Below are positions 25,211 to 33,342 of a DNA stretch of 64,000 bases, piece after piece. The notes under the pieces are model-generated. The model worked only from the letters and a program-made list of their open reading frames with translations, was not told where the DNA came from and did not search any database. Made by a program: the position numbers and the translations under genes. The stretch covers positions 1-64,000 of the forward strand of contig DATAWQ010000028.1 of assembly GCA_036267135.1 (NCBI GenBank). The letters are read 5' to 3'. This DNA comes from PALSA-505 sp036267135 (lineage in GTDB: Bacteria; Actinomycetota; Actinomycetes; Streptosporangiales; Streptosporangiaceae). Each line of letters begins with the position of its first letter. The first letter of the stretch is position 1.

Positions 25211-26164
25211 ATGACCGCACCCACCGCCACCGCCAGCCCGCCCACGCCCGTCCTGTCCTACAGCCCCGTGGTCCTGCCCGTGCCCGGACGGCCCGCAGCC
25301 CTCCACGTCCGCGTCACCGCGCCCGCAACCGGGACCGGGCTGCCCATCATCTTGCTCTCCCACGGCCACGGCGGCTCCCACCACCTCTCCTCACTGAACG
25401 GGTACGCGCCCATCGCCAGCCTCTGGGCGGCAGCCGGGTTCACCGTTATCCAGCCCACCCACCTCAGCTCCCGGACGCTGAGCCACCAACTCGCCGACAC
25501 ACCCGCAGCCCCCTTCTTCTGGCGCTCACGCGCCGAGGACATGACCCACATCCTCGACCGCCTTGACGAGATCGAGAACACCGTGCCCCAGCTGGCCGGG
25601 CGCACCGACCACGCCAAGATCGCGGTAGCCGGGCACTCCCTCGGCGGCCACACCGCCAGCCTCCTGCTAGGCGCCCGGATCACCGACCCCGGCACCAGCG
25701 AGGAAGTGAACCTGGCCGAGCCCCGGATCAAGGCCGGTGTGCTGCTGGCCGCACCGGGCAGGGGCGGCAGCACCCTCAACGGCTGGATGGCCGACAAGGT
25801 GCCGTTCCTCCACACCACCGACTTCTCCACGATGACCACGCCCACCCTGATCGTGGCCGGCGACAAAGACGACTCTCAGCACTTCACCGACACCGGCCCC
25901 AGCTGGCACGCCGACCCCTACCACCTCGCCCCCGCCCCCAAAACCCTGCTTACCCTCTCCGGCGCCGGGCACTTGCTGGGCGGCATCTCCGGATACGACG
26001 CCGCCGAGACCACCGACGAGAACCCCGACCGGGTCGCCGCCCTCGGACACCTCACTTCCGCCTACCTGCACACCCACTTCCAGCCCGGCAACCACGCCTG
26101 GCAGCAGGCCCGCCAAGCACATACGACCGGGACCGACCCAGCCGCACGAACCGAATCCAAGTAG
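25211..26164 (+). CDS. Alpha/beta hydrolase, chlorophyllase/DLH-like
   Basis: A 317-residue cytosolic hydrolase. The oxyanion region is LLSHGHGGSHHLSS near 49-61, the nucleophile elbow GHSLGG puts Ser143 in place, the acid is in VAGDKDDS (Asp218 or Asp220) and the base is His254 in GAGHLLGG. The layout resembles chlorophyllase-like and platelet-activating-factor-acetylhydrolase-like esterases. Its codon usage favours C-ending codons very strongly, with many CCC/ACC, slightly unlike its neighbours. Divergent TetR control suggests inducible breakdown of an ester or lactone; the substrate is unknown. Confidence 0.85.
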   Translation: MTAPTATASPPTPVLSYSPVVLPVPGRPAALHVRVTAPATGTGLPIILLSHGHGGSHHLSSLNGYAPIASLWAAAGFTVIQPTHLSSRTLSHQLADTPAAPFFWRSRAEDMTHILDRLDEIENTVPQLAGRTDHAKIAVAGHSLGGHTASLLLGARITDPGTSEEVNLAEPRIKAGVLLAAPGRGGSTLNGWMADKVPFLHTTDFSTMTTPTLIVAGDKDDSQHFTDTGPSWHADPYHLAPAPKTLLTLSGAGHLLGGISGYDAAETTDENPDRVAALGHLTSAYLHTHFQPGNHAWQQARQAHTTGTDPAARTESK

Positions 26165-26222
26165 CCCTGCAACCCGGCCTGGAACCTCGTCATGCGGGGG
26201 CCGGAGGGGATGCTCTCGCGGC

Positions 26223-26675
26223 GTGGCTGACCTGGCTGACTACCTGGGCTTGACGGTCAGCCAAGCGCGGGAGCAGGTCCGGGCATTACTCGCCCGCCGC
26301 CCGAACCGGTACCGTCCTTGGCCCGGCGCGATCCTGCGTGATGATCCCGCCAGGTTCACCGCCACCTACCGGTTGCTGCCGCACGCCGCCCGTGCCGAGG
26401 GGATCGGCCCAGCCCGGCTGCCCGACTTCCTCCGTGTGCATCCGGAGCTGCCCCGGTCACGTTGCGCCGCGCCGCCCACGCTGGTCAGCAACGATCCACA
26501 CCGCCATGGTAGATGCCAGGCAACACGCGCACGGCGGATGCGTCTGGCCTGCGTCCGGCCAGGGCCTGCTCAGCACGGGCGTCCGGCCGCGGCCCTCCCA
26601 GCTTCCAGCGGCGCGGGACTGATCAGGTCCCATTTGTTGCCAGCGATGTCGAGGAACACCGCGACGCGGCCGTAG
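26223..26675 (+). other. Uncertain open frame, possible gene fragment
   Basis: From the GTG at 26223 the first 80 codons look protein-like (ADLADYLGLTVSQAREQVRA, then LLARRPNRYRPWPGAILRDD), but the rest reads as random coding and runs antisense into the VOC gene. No family is recognised and no ribosome site fits. It may be the 5' remnant of a broken gene. Otherwise 26165-26569 holds nothing identifiable. Confidence 0.25.
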
Positions 26676-27001
26676 GCTTCTGCCCGCGGTGCCCCCACGA
26701 ACTGGACGCCTCCGGAAGCCATCCGCGTGTAGGCGGCATCGAAATCCTCTACGTGCAGGAAGAACCCCACCCGCCCGCCAGCTTGCTTCCCGATGGCCAA
26801 AGCTTGGCCTTCCCCGTCAGCCCGGGCCAGCAGCAGGCCCGTCACGGCGCCTGGCGGACGGACAACCACCCACCGCTTCGGGCGCCCATCGTTCGTCAGG
26901 GCCGGGGAGTCCTCTACGAGCTCGAAGCCCAGCAGGTCCACGAAGAACCGGATCGCTGGATCGTACTCACTGACCACGATGGCGATGAGGCCCAGATGCA
27001 C
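26570..27001 (-). CDS. VOC (glyoxalase/bleomycin-resistance fold) protein
   Basis: A 143-residue VOC superfamily protein with the two beta-alpha-beta-beta-beta modules. Module one is HLGLIAIVVSEYDPAIRFFVDLLGFELVED in short form, module two begins VGFFLHVEDFDAAYTRMASGG, and the C-terminus has VAVFLDIAGNKWDLISP. Metal-ligand positions His2 and Glu/Asp near the end are plausible. VOC proteins include glyoxalases, dioxygenases and drug-sequestering proteins; this one could be any. Just downstream of its promoter lies a truncated second VOC start on the other strand. Confidence 0.82.
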   Translation of the reverse strand: MHLGLIAIVVSEYDPAIRFFVDLLGFELVEDSPALTNDGRPKRWVVVRPPGAVTGLLLARADGEGQALAIGKQAGGRVGFFLHVEDFDAAYTRMASGGVQFVGAPRAEAYGRVAVFLDIAGNKWDLISPAPLEAGRAAAGRPC

Positions 27002-27189
27002 CGCACCAGCATAGGGGACCTACATTGCTCCTACTTCGAGATGTAGCTTCAGCCGGCGATGGCAACGGTCCCCCGGCGCGGCCGCGGCGGCATAACAGTG
27101 AACGGCCTCCAGACTGTGCGGCCGTCCTGGTGCTGTCTGGAGGAGACCATGGCTTGTGGCTGGCCGCGGGGTCAGTAAGGCTGCAGCTC

Positions 27190-27288
27190 ATGCACTTCAA
27201 CCATCTCGGGCTGCCAGTTCGCGACGCCCGGTGTAGCCGGGGCTGTCAAGGCGGCAGATACCGCATGGGTTTCTTCTTGCAGACTTGA
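27190..27288 (+). pseudogene. Truncated VOC protein start
   Basis: The reading MHFNHLGLPVRDARCSRGC begins exactly like a glyoxalase/VOC protein (MHFNHLGLPVRD) and loses similarity after 12-14 residues, ending at a TGA after 32 codons. It is a 5' fragment of a second VOC gene. An 8-bp inverted repeat (CTCCAGAC at 27107-27114, GTCTGGAG at 27135-27142) lies upstream. Confidence 0.55.
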
Positions 27289-27345
27289 CCTGAACCGCAC
27301 CGTGGTGGGTGCTATTGCGTGGGCGGAAGCGCGTTGAGATCGGCC

Positions 27346-27462
27346 ATGACAGCACTGGCTGCGGCGGCGCGGCAACTAGCCCCGAATTCGATTGCCAGCG
27401 ACGGCACCGACGTGTGGGTGGCGAACGAGGGGGACCAGTCCATAACGGGATTCCCCACCTAG
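27346..27462 (+). pseudogene. Fragment of a YncE/NHL-like propeller protein
   Basis: A 38-residue reading contains APNSIASDGTDVWVANEGDQ then SIT, the pattern of one blade of YncE/Vgb-type propellers (GPxxIAxDGxxVWVANxGDxSVT). Nothing propeller-like precedes or follows it. It is interpreted as an isolated blade from a destroyed gene. The rest of 27463-27725 has only a 7-bp stem (CCCGCTT at 27540-27546, AAGCGGG at 27553-27559). Confidence 0.5.
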
Positions 27463-27725
27463 TCATCGAGATGGCCAACCGGGCTCGCAAGTGATCCCCG
27501 GCGCCAAGAACCCAACCGCCTTAACCGCCCCGCACCAGCCCCGCTTACGCAAAAGCGGGAGAACAACGCCACCCTTCAAGAGCCCGGCGTGATCCGCGCC
27601 TAGGAGGCCTGTCTGTCAACGGCCGCTTGCCGGAACCGGATGCCCCAGGTGTCCCGGGATCCTGGCCAAATAGTGATCCTCGACATGGTGCGGGGTACCT
27701 CGCTGCCGTATGCCAGTATTGTGCC

Positions 27726-28244
27726 GTGGGGTTTCCCGGCGTTGTCATCCAGCTCGTTGATGAGAGTAATTCCGAGTCGGCCGTCCGGTTTCTCGGTGCA
27801 TGGGTCTGCGACGGAGAGACCGCGGGGCGCCGGTACCTGGCTGGGCACGTGGAACCTGACGGCGTCAGCCTTATCGCCACGAGCGGGTGTGATGCCGTCG
27901 GCTACGCCGCGATCATCTGGGAGTCCAATTACGCTGGATTCCGGAGCCGCGGCATCCCGCTGGTTCACCAGATCGCGGTGAGTGAGCCGTGGCGGCAGCG
28001 CGGCGTTGCCACGCTGTTGATGGATGCAGCCGAGCAACTGGCCGCCGACCGGGGCATCGCGACGCTGGGTATTACGGTCGGCCTGTTTGACAAGTACGGT
28101 CCGGCGCAGCGGATGTATGGACGGCGTGGATATATCCCCGATGGCAGGGGCGCATGCCAGGCCCAGCGTCCGCTCAGCCAGGACATGCAGGTGAGCCTGG
28201 ACCACGATGTGATCATCTGGCTCACCAAGGAACTCATCCCCTGA
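27726..28244 (+). CDS. GNAT family N-acetyltransferase
   Basis: About 172 residues from the GTG at 27726 (205 from 27627). The acetyl-CoA binding motif A is HQIAVSEPWRQRGVATLLMD, with the R/Q-x-x-G-x-G/A pattern as RQRGVA, followed by a DRGIATLGITVGLFDKYGPAQ-type strand and helix and YGRRGYIPDG, the usual motif B end. The start is uncertain: sequence before VGFPGVVIQLVDESNSES looks unlike a GNAT N-terminus. The substrate amine is unknown. It sits between broken genes and is apparently intact. Confidence 0.78.
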   Translation: MGFPGVVIQLVDESNSESAVRFLGAWVCDGETAGRRYLAGHVEPDGVSLIATSGCDAVGYAAIIWESNYAGFRSRGIPLVHQIAVSEPWRQRGVATLLMDAAEQLAADRGIATLGITVGLFDKYGPAQRMYGRRGYIPDGRGACQAQRPLSQDMQVSLDHDVIIWLTKELIP

Positions 28245-28324
28245 CAAGCCGGTGCCGCCGTGCCAAGCTCGTCACCGGAGCTTGCGCGACGGGGCCGCTT
28301 GCTGGCGCGGCTAGAGTGCCTTCG

Positions 28325-29322
28325 GTGAGCGTGGAGGCGGCAGATATCGGCGGGACGGGCCAGGCCGGGTCTGGGTTTCCGGTGGTAGTGCTGGCGGCTG
28401 CGGTCCTGGCGGCGGAGCGGGTGTCGGGCGTGCTGGTGGGCAGTGCGGCTTTGCGGCTGCGCGGCGAGCCGGTGAGCGTAGGTGATGTGGACGTGGTGAT
28501 CGAGCCGGGTGAGGCGAACCTGCAACGGCTGCACGAGGCACTGGTGCTCATCGACTTGGCCCAGCCGTGGAAGCTGCCGGTCCCGCTGGTCGAGAGGCGG
28601 GGCAACTTCGGCAGCCGCGGGAACGACCCACCGGCTAGCCCGCGCTACACCGAGGCGCGGTTGTCACCGGCCGGGCAGGTCGCGCTGGCGGCCGAGCGCG
28701 GCGAGATCGCGCCGGTCCCGATCGGGATGATCAACGGCAACACGCACCGGGAGGGCGTTCGGCCGCCGTTCCGGCCTGCTGCGCTCATGGACGCGATCCG
28801 GCAGGTTCTGCTCCGGCCCGGCTGCCCGCGGCGCGGATCACCGGCATCGCCGGCCCGCCTGATTTCCTCACCGGCTGCACCGTGACCGGCGACCTGGCTG
28901 CGCTCGCCGCGGGCCAGCACGCCGAGCTCGGCCTGCACGCGAGGGTCATGGTCACCGACGGCGCCTACGTCAGCGACCGGGTGGCCAAAGCGACCATTCC
29001 CCGGGTACAAGCCGCCGGGCTGGGATCCTGGCTGGCCGGCCGGTAATTGTCATCGACAGGTTCCCGCCCTACACGAACCCCGACGACGTCAGCATCAGCA
29101 TCGCCAAACGTGCCAGCGAATACTCCTGGCACGCCCGCCACCCGGAACTGGCCGCGCTGACCGGACTGCCGATCAAGGATCTGGCCGACCTGACCACCTC
29201 CCGCGGCCATGATCCGAACCTGGATCCGGGCCTGCCAGCACGAAGACCTGACGGGCAGCCTGACAGCCCTGGATAACGCCCTGGCATCCCGCCGGCAAAG
29301 ACGCCTGGCGGCGGACTACTGA
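28325..29322 (+). pseudogene. MNT nucleotidyltransferase / GyrA-like chimera, frameshifted
   Basis: From the GTG at 28325 the frame first encodes a nucleotidyltransferase-like segment (GVLVGSAALRLRGE, then VGDVDVVIEPGE). At about residue 70 it passes in frame into sequence like the GyrA catalytic core: PLVERRGNFGSRGND, YTEARLSP and FRPAALMDAIRQVL. Similarity continues in other frames: frame two (28816-29046) reads ITGIAGPPDFLTGCTVTGDL, frame three (29046-29276) reads FPPYTNPDDVSISIAKRASE, and a last frame (29209-29322) has EDLTGSLTALDNALASRR. At least three frameshifts and missing catalytic sequence make it a pseudogene. The GyrA Tyr is absent. Confidence 0.65.
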
Positions 29323-29379
29323 ACCACGATTCACTCGCGACTAGCTCAGAGGCTGCAGGTCATAACGCGCCGCGCGTGC

Positions 29380-29991
29380 TCAGCGGGACGGGCGAGACGC
29401 GGTCCCGTTCTCCGCTTCGTCGCGGCGGTGGATCTCGACCAGCTCTTCGCGGTACCGGTGATCGGCTGAGGGAAGTTCGTCGCGCACTTGAGCGCCGTTT
29501 TCCCACCACTGCATCAGGCCGCGGCCCAGTTCCTGACCGGCGCGTGTGTGCACACAGTGGGCGTAGTCCGGGACCTCGACCAGCGCTTCTCCCAGTGCGA
29601 CCTTCGCAGTGACCCAGTCTGCGTGCTCGGCACTCGTGCGGTCCTTGGGCGCAGAAGCGAGCAGGCGCACGGCGTGACACGCCATCATCCAGTCCCCGCC
29701 GGGGGTGGCGTTGAAGTTACGGTGCAGCACGTCGATCAGCACCGGCCCCAAGGGCAGGCCCATCCCCACGTCTTCAACCGCGATGAGCCGCAGCCGCCGC
29801 CACAGGTGCTGAGCGACATCCGCCGAGGTCGTGAACATCTCGTAGGCGGCGAGCACGGCGTTGTCGATGCGGCTGCGCCTGATCTCCTTCTGCAGGACAG
29901 CGACGAGATCGTCCACCGCAATGCCGTGCGGCGAAAAAACTTGTGAGTAAGGGTCCTCGGTGAAGTGCCCGGGACCATACAGACGTGGCAT
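29380..29991 (-). CDS. Stand-alone RarA/MgsA C-terminal-like protein
   Basis: About 203 residues from the ATG at 29991 (240 from 30102). The core, VLQKEIRRSRIDNAVLAAYE followed by MFTTSADVAQHLWRRLRLIA and VEDVGMGLP, resembles the AAA-associated C-terminal helical region of RarA/MgsA and clamp-loader subunits (two-helix pattern plus RRLxxIAxEDVGLADP). No AAA+ ATPase domain is present or nearby, so this is a free-standing domain or a truncated gene with its own start. The later part has MACHAVRLLASAPKDRTSAE and a charged tail. A role in DNA repair is inference only. Confidence 0.5.
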   Translation of the reverse strand: MPRLYGPGHFTEDPYSQVFSPHGIAVDDLVAVLQKEIRRSRIDNAVLAAYEMFTTSADVAQHLWRRLRLIAVEDVGMGLPLGPVLIDVLHRNFNATPGGDWMMACHAVRLLASAPKDRTSAEHADWVTAKVALGEALVEVPDYAHCVHTRAGQELGRGLMQWWENGAQVRDELPSADHRYREELVEIHRRDEAENGTASRPSR

Positions 29992-30104
29992 GAGCTGCCA
30001 TTCCTTCCGCATAACGACGGCAGACGCGTCCGACGCTCGGAAGGGCCTCTCTAGCGCGCTCAACGTAGCACGGTACGAGGCGGCGCACGTGACCGAACTC
30101 ACGC

Positions 30105-30310
30105 TTGGTCACCTGGCGGATCCTGTTGTTGTTCTGGTCGGCGGCCAGCAGGTTGCCAGCGGAGGTTGCGCCAGGACCCCCGTAGGCCGCCCGAGTTCGG
30201 CTTTAATGGCCGGACCGCCGTCCCCCCGGGCCGACCGCCGCCTTGGTAGCCGGGACTCCGTCGCCTGAGTATCCTTCGGCGTCATCGCCGGCGACGGTGT
30301 AGATGTCGCC
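30105..30310 (-). pseudogene. NHL-repeat protein relic
   Basis: Three NHL-type pieces appear in successive frames: GDIYTVAGDDAEGYSGDGVP, then GDGGPAIKAELGRPTGV, then GNLLAADQNNNRIRQVT. Together they match the pattern GYSGDGGPAxxAxLxxPxGVAVDxxGNLYIADxxNNRIRKV of NHL propellers. Two frame changes within 200 bp show the gene is dead. The 120 bp upstream to 30429 show no clear coding. Confidence 0.65.
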
Positions 30311-30468
30311 CAGCCCTTGGCCACCCCTACGCGAGGTGATCCTCCTCCCCGACGGCGCCCAGCCCCCCGCCCGCAAATACCTCGACGGCACCGCGAGGGA
30401 GTCTTCGTCACCTGAACCACCCACCACAACGGCCAGTCGACCCGGCCATCATGCGCGCGGGGGCGGGC

Positions 30469-30896
30469 TCAGGAGACCACGACCTCGGCGCCGACGGGCA
30501 GGTGGTCGTGGTAGTACCGGGCGCTGGCTCTGGTCAAGTGAACGCAACCGTGCGAGGAGGTGGTGAGGCTGCCGCCGTGGAACGCGACTCCGCCGGGGGC
30601 GAAGAAGACGGCGTACGGCATCGGCTCGTGGTACTCCGTGCTGTGGCCGGGCAGGACCTGCGGGCGCTGGGGCTGAATGCCGGGCTGCGGGCGGCCGGTG
30701 TCGTGTTTCGTCTCGGCGGTGGCGGATTGTACGCTGCGGCCCGGTCGGTCGCCTGCCCCGTGTGCGGTGGTGGCGCTGCCGGGGACGCTGCGTTACCGGA
30801 GTGGCCGCTTGTGGGCCAGATGGTCACCGTGGCGCCCGCGATCACCATGGTGGCCACGGCGATGACGGTCAGCCGGTAACCCGTCATTGCCATCAC
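30469..30896 (-). pseudogene. Broken L,D-transpeptidase (YkuD) gene
   Basis: One frame from 30896 gives a signal-like start (MTGYRLTVIAVATMVIAG). A second frame, ending at the TGA at 30471-30469, encodes the C-terminal catalytic part: YHEPMPYAVFFAPGGVAFHG followed by SHGCVHLTRASARYY and VGAEVVVS. HG and SHGCVHL are the YkuD active-site motifs with catalytic Cys. A stop in the second frame and the lack of the central TPTGTF strand region show a frameshift plus an internal loss. L,D-transpeptidases make 3-3 peptidoglycan crosslinks; this copy is probably inactive. Confidence 0.7.
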
Positions 30897-31021
30897 AAAA
30901 CCCTACAGAACAGGCATGTGCTCGGCCGCTGGGTCCCCGTGCGCCAGCCGAAATGGACAGCCCGCCATTAACAGTCGCGTTGTAGCTGCCGTCAGCTACC
31001 TGGCGTAGCCCTTCGGGACGG

Positions 31022-31612
31022 CTACTCCGCGAGGAACTTGGTCAGCGCTGCCCAGAATTCCGGAGAATTCTCGGCGGTGAAATGGTCGCCGGGCACTTCG
31101 ATGCGGCGTCCGTGCGGCAAAGCGTCCGCGAGCGCCTGAGCGGTCCGGTTTTGCCCGTCCTCGGCGCCGGTCAGGACGAGCGTCGGCACTGCCACCGTGC
31201 TCAGTTCCTCGGGATCTGTGTTCACCCACGAGTCGAGGGCCAGCAACAGCGCCTTGGGATCACCGTTGTTGGCCCGGAGCCAGTCTTCAGTCTCCTGCTC
31301 GTCGCTGCCAGGCTCGAAGGCACCGGTGCCGCACGCACTGAAAAACTTCCGGTACCACCCGGTGTGCTCCGCGGCGTGCAGCAGCGCGTCGAGTCCATAC
31401 CCGCTGATGACCGCCCGCCGGGGCGCCGCGCCGCGGATGAGCATCCGGGCCACGGTCCGTCCGCCGAGCGAGTGCCCGGCCAGCCTCCCGGCGAGCCCCG
31501 AATCGACCCAATGCGATCCCCGGTCCTGGTGCCCGTGAATGAGGATGAGCGGCCGGCCCTCCCCGGTCTCCTGGTAGGCCAGCCGCACCCCGTCCCGGCC
31601 AGGAAAGTCCAT
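31022..31612 (-). CDS. Alpha/beta hydrolase with internal deletion
   Basis: 196 residues from the ATG at 31612. It starts like a normal hydrolase (VRLAYQETGEGRPLILIHGH) and has an elbow GHSLGGRTVARM (Ser48), an acid in LTGAEDGQN (Asp152) and a base in VPGDHFT (His177). Only 18 residues separate the oxyanion-loop HG (26-27) from the elbow, whereas 60-70 are usual. The strands and helix with the typical PDLRGHG motif are missing, in frame. It is either a remnant still translated or inactive. It lies 32 nt downstream of the sedolisin stop, with a hairpin between. Confidence 0.65.
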   Translation of the reverse strand: MDFPGRDGVRLAYQETGEGRPLILIHGHQDRGSHWVDSGLAGRLAGHSLGGRTVARMLIRGAAPRRAVISGYGLDALLHAAEHTGWYRKFFSACGTGAFEPGSDEQETEDWLRANNGDPKALLLALDSWVNTDPEELSTVAVPTLVLTGAEDGQNRTAQALADALPHGRRIEVPGDHFTAENSPEFWAALTKFLAE

Positions 31613-31664
31613 AAATCCACTATCCCAAACGGCGCCGACGGCCGGCACCCGGTCTCGCCTACGT

Positions 31665-31704
31665 AACCGGGCCGCTCTCCACACCGACGGAAAGCGGCCC
31701 GGTT
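31665..31704 (-). terminator. Hairpin after the sedolisin gene
   Basis: AACCGGGCCGCT (31665-31676) and AGCGGCCCGGTT (31693-31704) form a perfect 12-bp stem with a 16-nt loop, 12 nt beyond the protease stop codon. Probable terminator separating it from the hydrolase gene. Confidence 0.65.
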
Positions 31705-31716
31705 GCGAGCCGGCGG

Positions 31717-33081
31717 CTATTCGCCGTGAGCCAGTAGTGGAACGAGGATGGCCGCGTCGGGGCTGCCCAGGCCGGTGACTGGGTCCCAGCCGGGGGCGGC
31801 CTGGTAGCCGCGGTAGGTCTTGGGCGGGAACTTCACCGTGTTGGTGCCCGTGGTGACGTCGTGGAAGGCCGCGTGATAGCAGGCGGTACGGGCGATGGCG
31901 TAGAGGGATGGATTGACGAAGCCCAGGTCATGCCCGGCGTACTGGTTGGCCAGAGCGATCAGTCCGGCCCAGAACGGGGCGGTGGCGCTGGTGCCACCGC
32001 TGTTGCGGATCATGGTCTTGCCACCACCCAGGCTGATGGTCAGCGCCATGCCGGTGTGCCCGGAGGCGTCGGCGGACACGTCGGGCACGCCGCGGGCCGG
32101 GCCGGCGCCGGGCAGACCGTCCTGATAGGCCGGGCGGGCGTACAGCCTGCTGAAGCCGCCGCCGGTGGCCTGGAAGGTGCTGCCCACGTCGCCGTACGGC
32201 AGGTCCCAGGTGGTCTCGCTGATGTAGGCGCCGGTCTTATGGCTGGCCGTCAGGCTGGTGCCGCCGGTGGCCAGCACGAGCGGGTCGGAGGCGGGCAGGG
32301 TGACCCCACGGACCGGGGTGAAGCTAGGCGGCGACACAACGCACGGTTCGCTGATCGGGCCGATGTCACCGGTCCCGGCGGTCACCGTGACGTGGCGCAC
32401 GGCCGCGGCCGCCAGCGCCGCGTGCAGTTGCACGGCCTCGGCCGTGGTGAAGCAATGCTCTGCGCTGCCCGCGCTGATCGAGATGATGTCGCCGTGCGTG
32501 CTCCCGTAGCGGACCGTGTCGGTCAGGGCGGTGATCAGGCCTTTGCGCGTGGACAGCTCCGAGCCGGTGAACAGCACCACGCGGAGCGCGGCGGCCGGGG
32601 CGATGGCGTGGACCATCTCGGTGTCCAGCACCTCCTCGCCCATGGCCAGCCAGCGCCGGGACCCGGGCGCGAAATCGGTACTGACCCGCAGGTTCGCAGC
32701 GGGCAGGTGGAACAGCTTGTCGAAGGCGGCCAGGTCCTGGCGGATGTTGCTGACCACCGGCGGGGACAGTCGCGGCTCGGCGAGGGCGGGTATCACCACG
32801 GTCTGGCCGCGGCCGTCGATGCCGCGGTCGGCCAGCGGCTGGATGCCGTAGGCCACCCGGATGTCGCGCGGTGAGTAACACGTGGCCAGGGAGTCGCAAT
32901 CCCCGGTCCCTCCGGCGGAAACGGCGGCTGACGCCACCGACGCGGTCGCGGGCGGCGTTCCCGCCGTCAGCAGGGCGGCCGTGACGGCCAGGGCAGCCGC
33001 TCCCCCGGCTCCGGCAACCATCAACGGCTGCCACCCAATCCGGGGCATCCCCGCGCGGGCACCCCGAGAAAGCCTGATCAT
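31717..33081 (-). CDS. Secreted sedolisin (S53) peptidase
   Basis: A 454-residue serine-carboxyl protease with the subtilisin fold, active at acid pH in this family. A signal/anchor lies near residues 17-45. The catalytic Glu149 and Asp153 are in GEEVLDTEMVHAIAP, the oxyanion Asp239 in GTGDIGP, and the nucleophile Ser365 in SGGTSATAPF. The calcium-binding C-terminus is HDVTTGTN with GWDPVTGLGSP. The long N-terminal propeptide of typical family members is nearly absent: the mature-like sequence begins by residue 65 (CYSPRDIRVAYGI), so this is a short form. GGGAGG precedes the ATG. Confidence 0.9.
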   Translation of the reverse strand: MIRLSRGARAGMPRIGWQPLMVAGAGGAAALAVTAALLTAGTPPATASVASAAVSAGGTGDCDSLATCYSPRDIRVAYGIQPLADRGIDGRGQTVVIPALAEPRLSPPVVSNIRQDLAAFDKLFHLPAANLRVSTDFAPGSRRWLAMGEEVLDTEMVHAIAPAAALRVVLFTGSELSTRKGLITALTDTVRYGSTHGDIISISAGSAEHCFTTAEAVQLHAALAAAAVRHVTVTAGTGDIGPISEPCVVSPPSFTPVRGVTLPASDPLVLATGGTSLTASHKTGAYISETTWDLPYGDVGSTFQATGGGFSRLYARPAYQDGLPGAGPARGVPDVSADASGHTGMALTISLGGGKTMIRNSGGTSATAPFWAGLIALANQYAGHDLGFVNPSLYAIARTACYHAAFHDVTTGTNTVKFPPKTYRGYQAAPGWDPVTGLGSPDAAILVPLLAHGE

Positions 33082-33103
33082 TTTGCCTCCCGGCTAGAAG
33101 TTG

Positions 33104-33116
33104 TATACCGGGTATA
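33104..33116. promoter_or_regulatory. Palindrome TATACCGGGTATA near the sedolisin start
   Basis: A 13-bp odd-centred palindrome (TATACC, G, GGTATA) 23 bp upstream of the minus-strand sedolisin start. It could be an operator or include its -10 box. The remaining 33120-33342 up to the MFS start has no gene that I can support. Confidence 0.4.
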
Positions 33117-33342
33117 TTGTGACCCTCGCCCGGCCAGCCGACCATGGAGTTAACTCCCGGATATTGGCGCGATAGGTTCACCGAACGCCGGGGTGCCTGC
33201 ATGAAGAACCCCAGCTGAGCCGTGATCAAGGCCGCGATGCGCTCGGTGTATTTGGCCAGGGCTGGGGCGTCAGCCTGGTAGTGGGAACACCAGCATCGAC
33301 AGGCTCTCGTCTGATCTGGGCGAATGGCCGGATAGTCGAAGC

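Noticed and set aside
27600..27725. Minus-strand tail reading SRITIWPGSRDTWGIRF
   Set aside because: Looks somewhat protein-like but is antisense to the possible N-terminus of the acetyltransferase and cannot be placed in a family.
33195..33310. Minus-strand stretch reading HYQADAPALAKYTERIAALI, like a regulator C-terminus
   Set aside because: It has protein-like character and sits by an MFS gene that lacks a regulator, but there is no start, stop or family match strong enough to call it a gene or relic.
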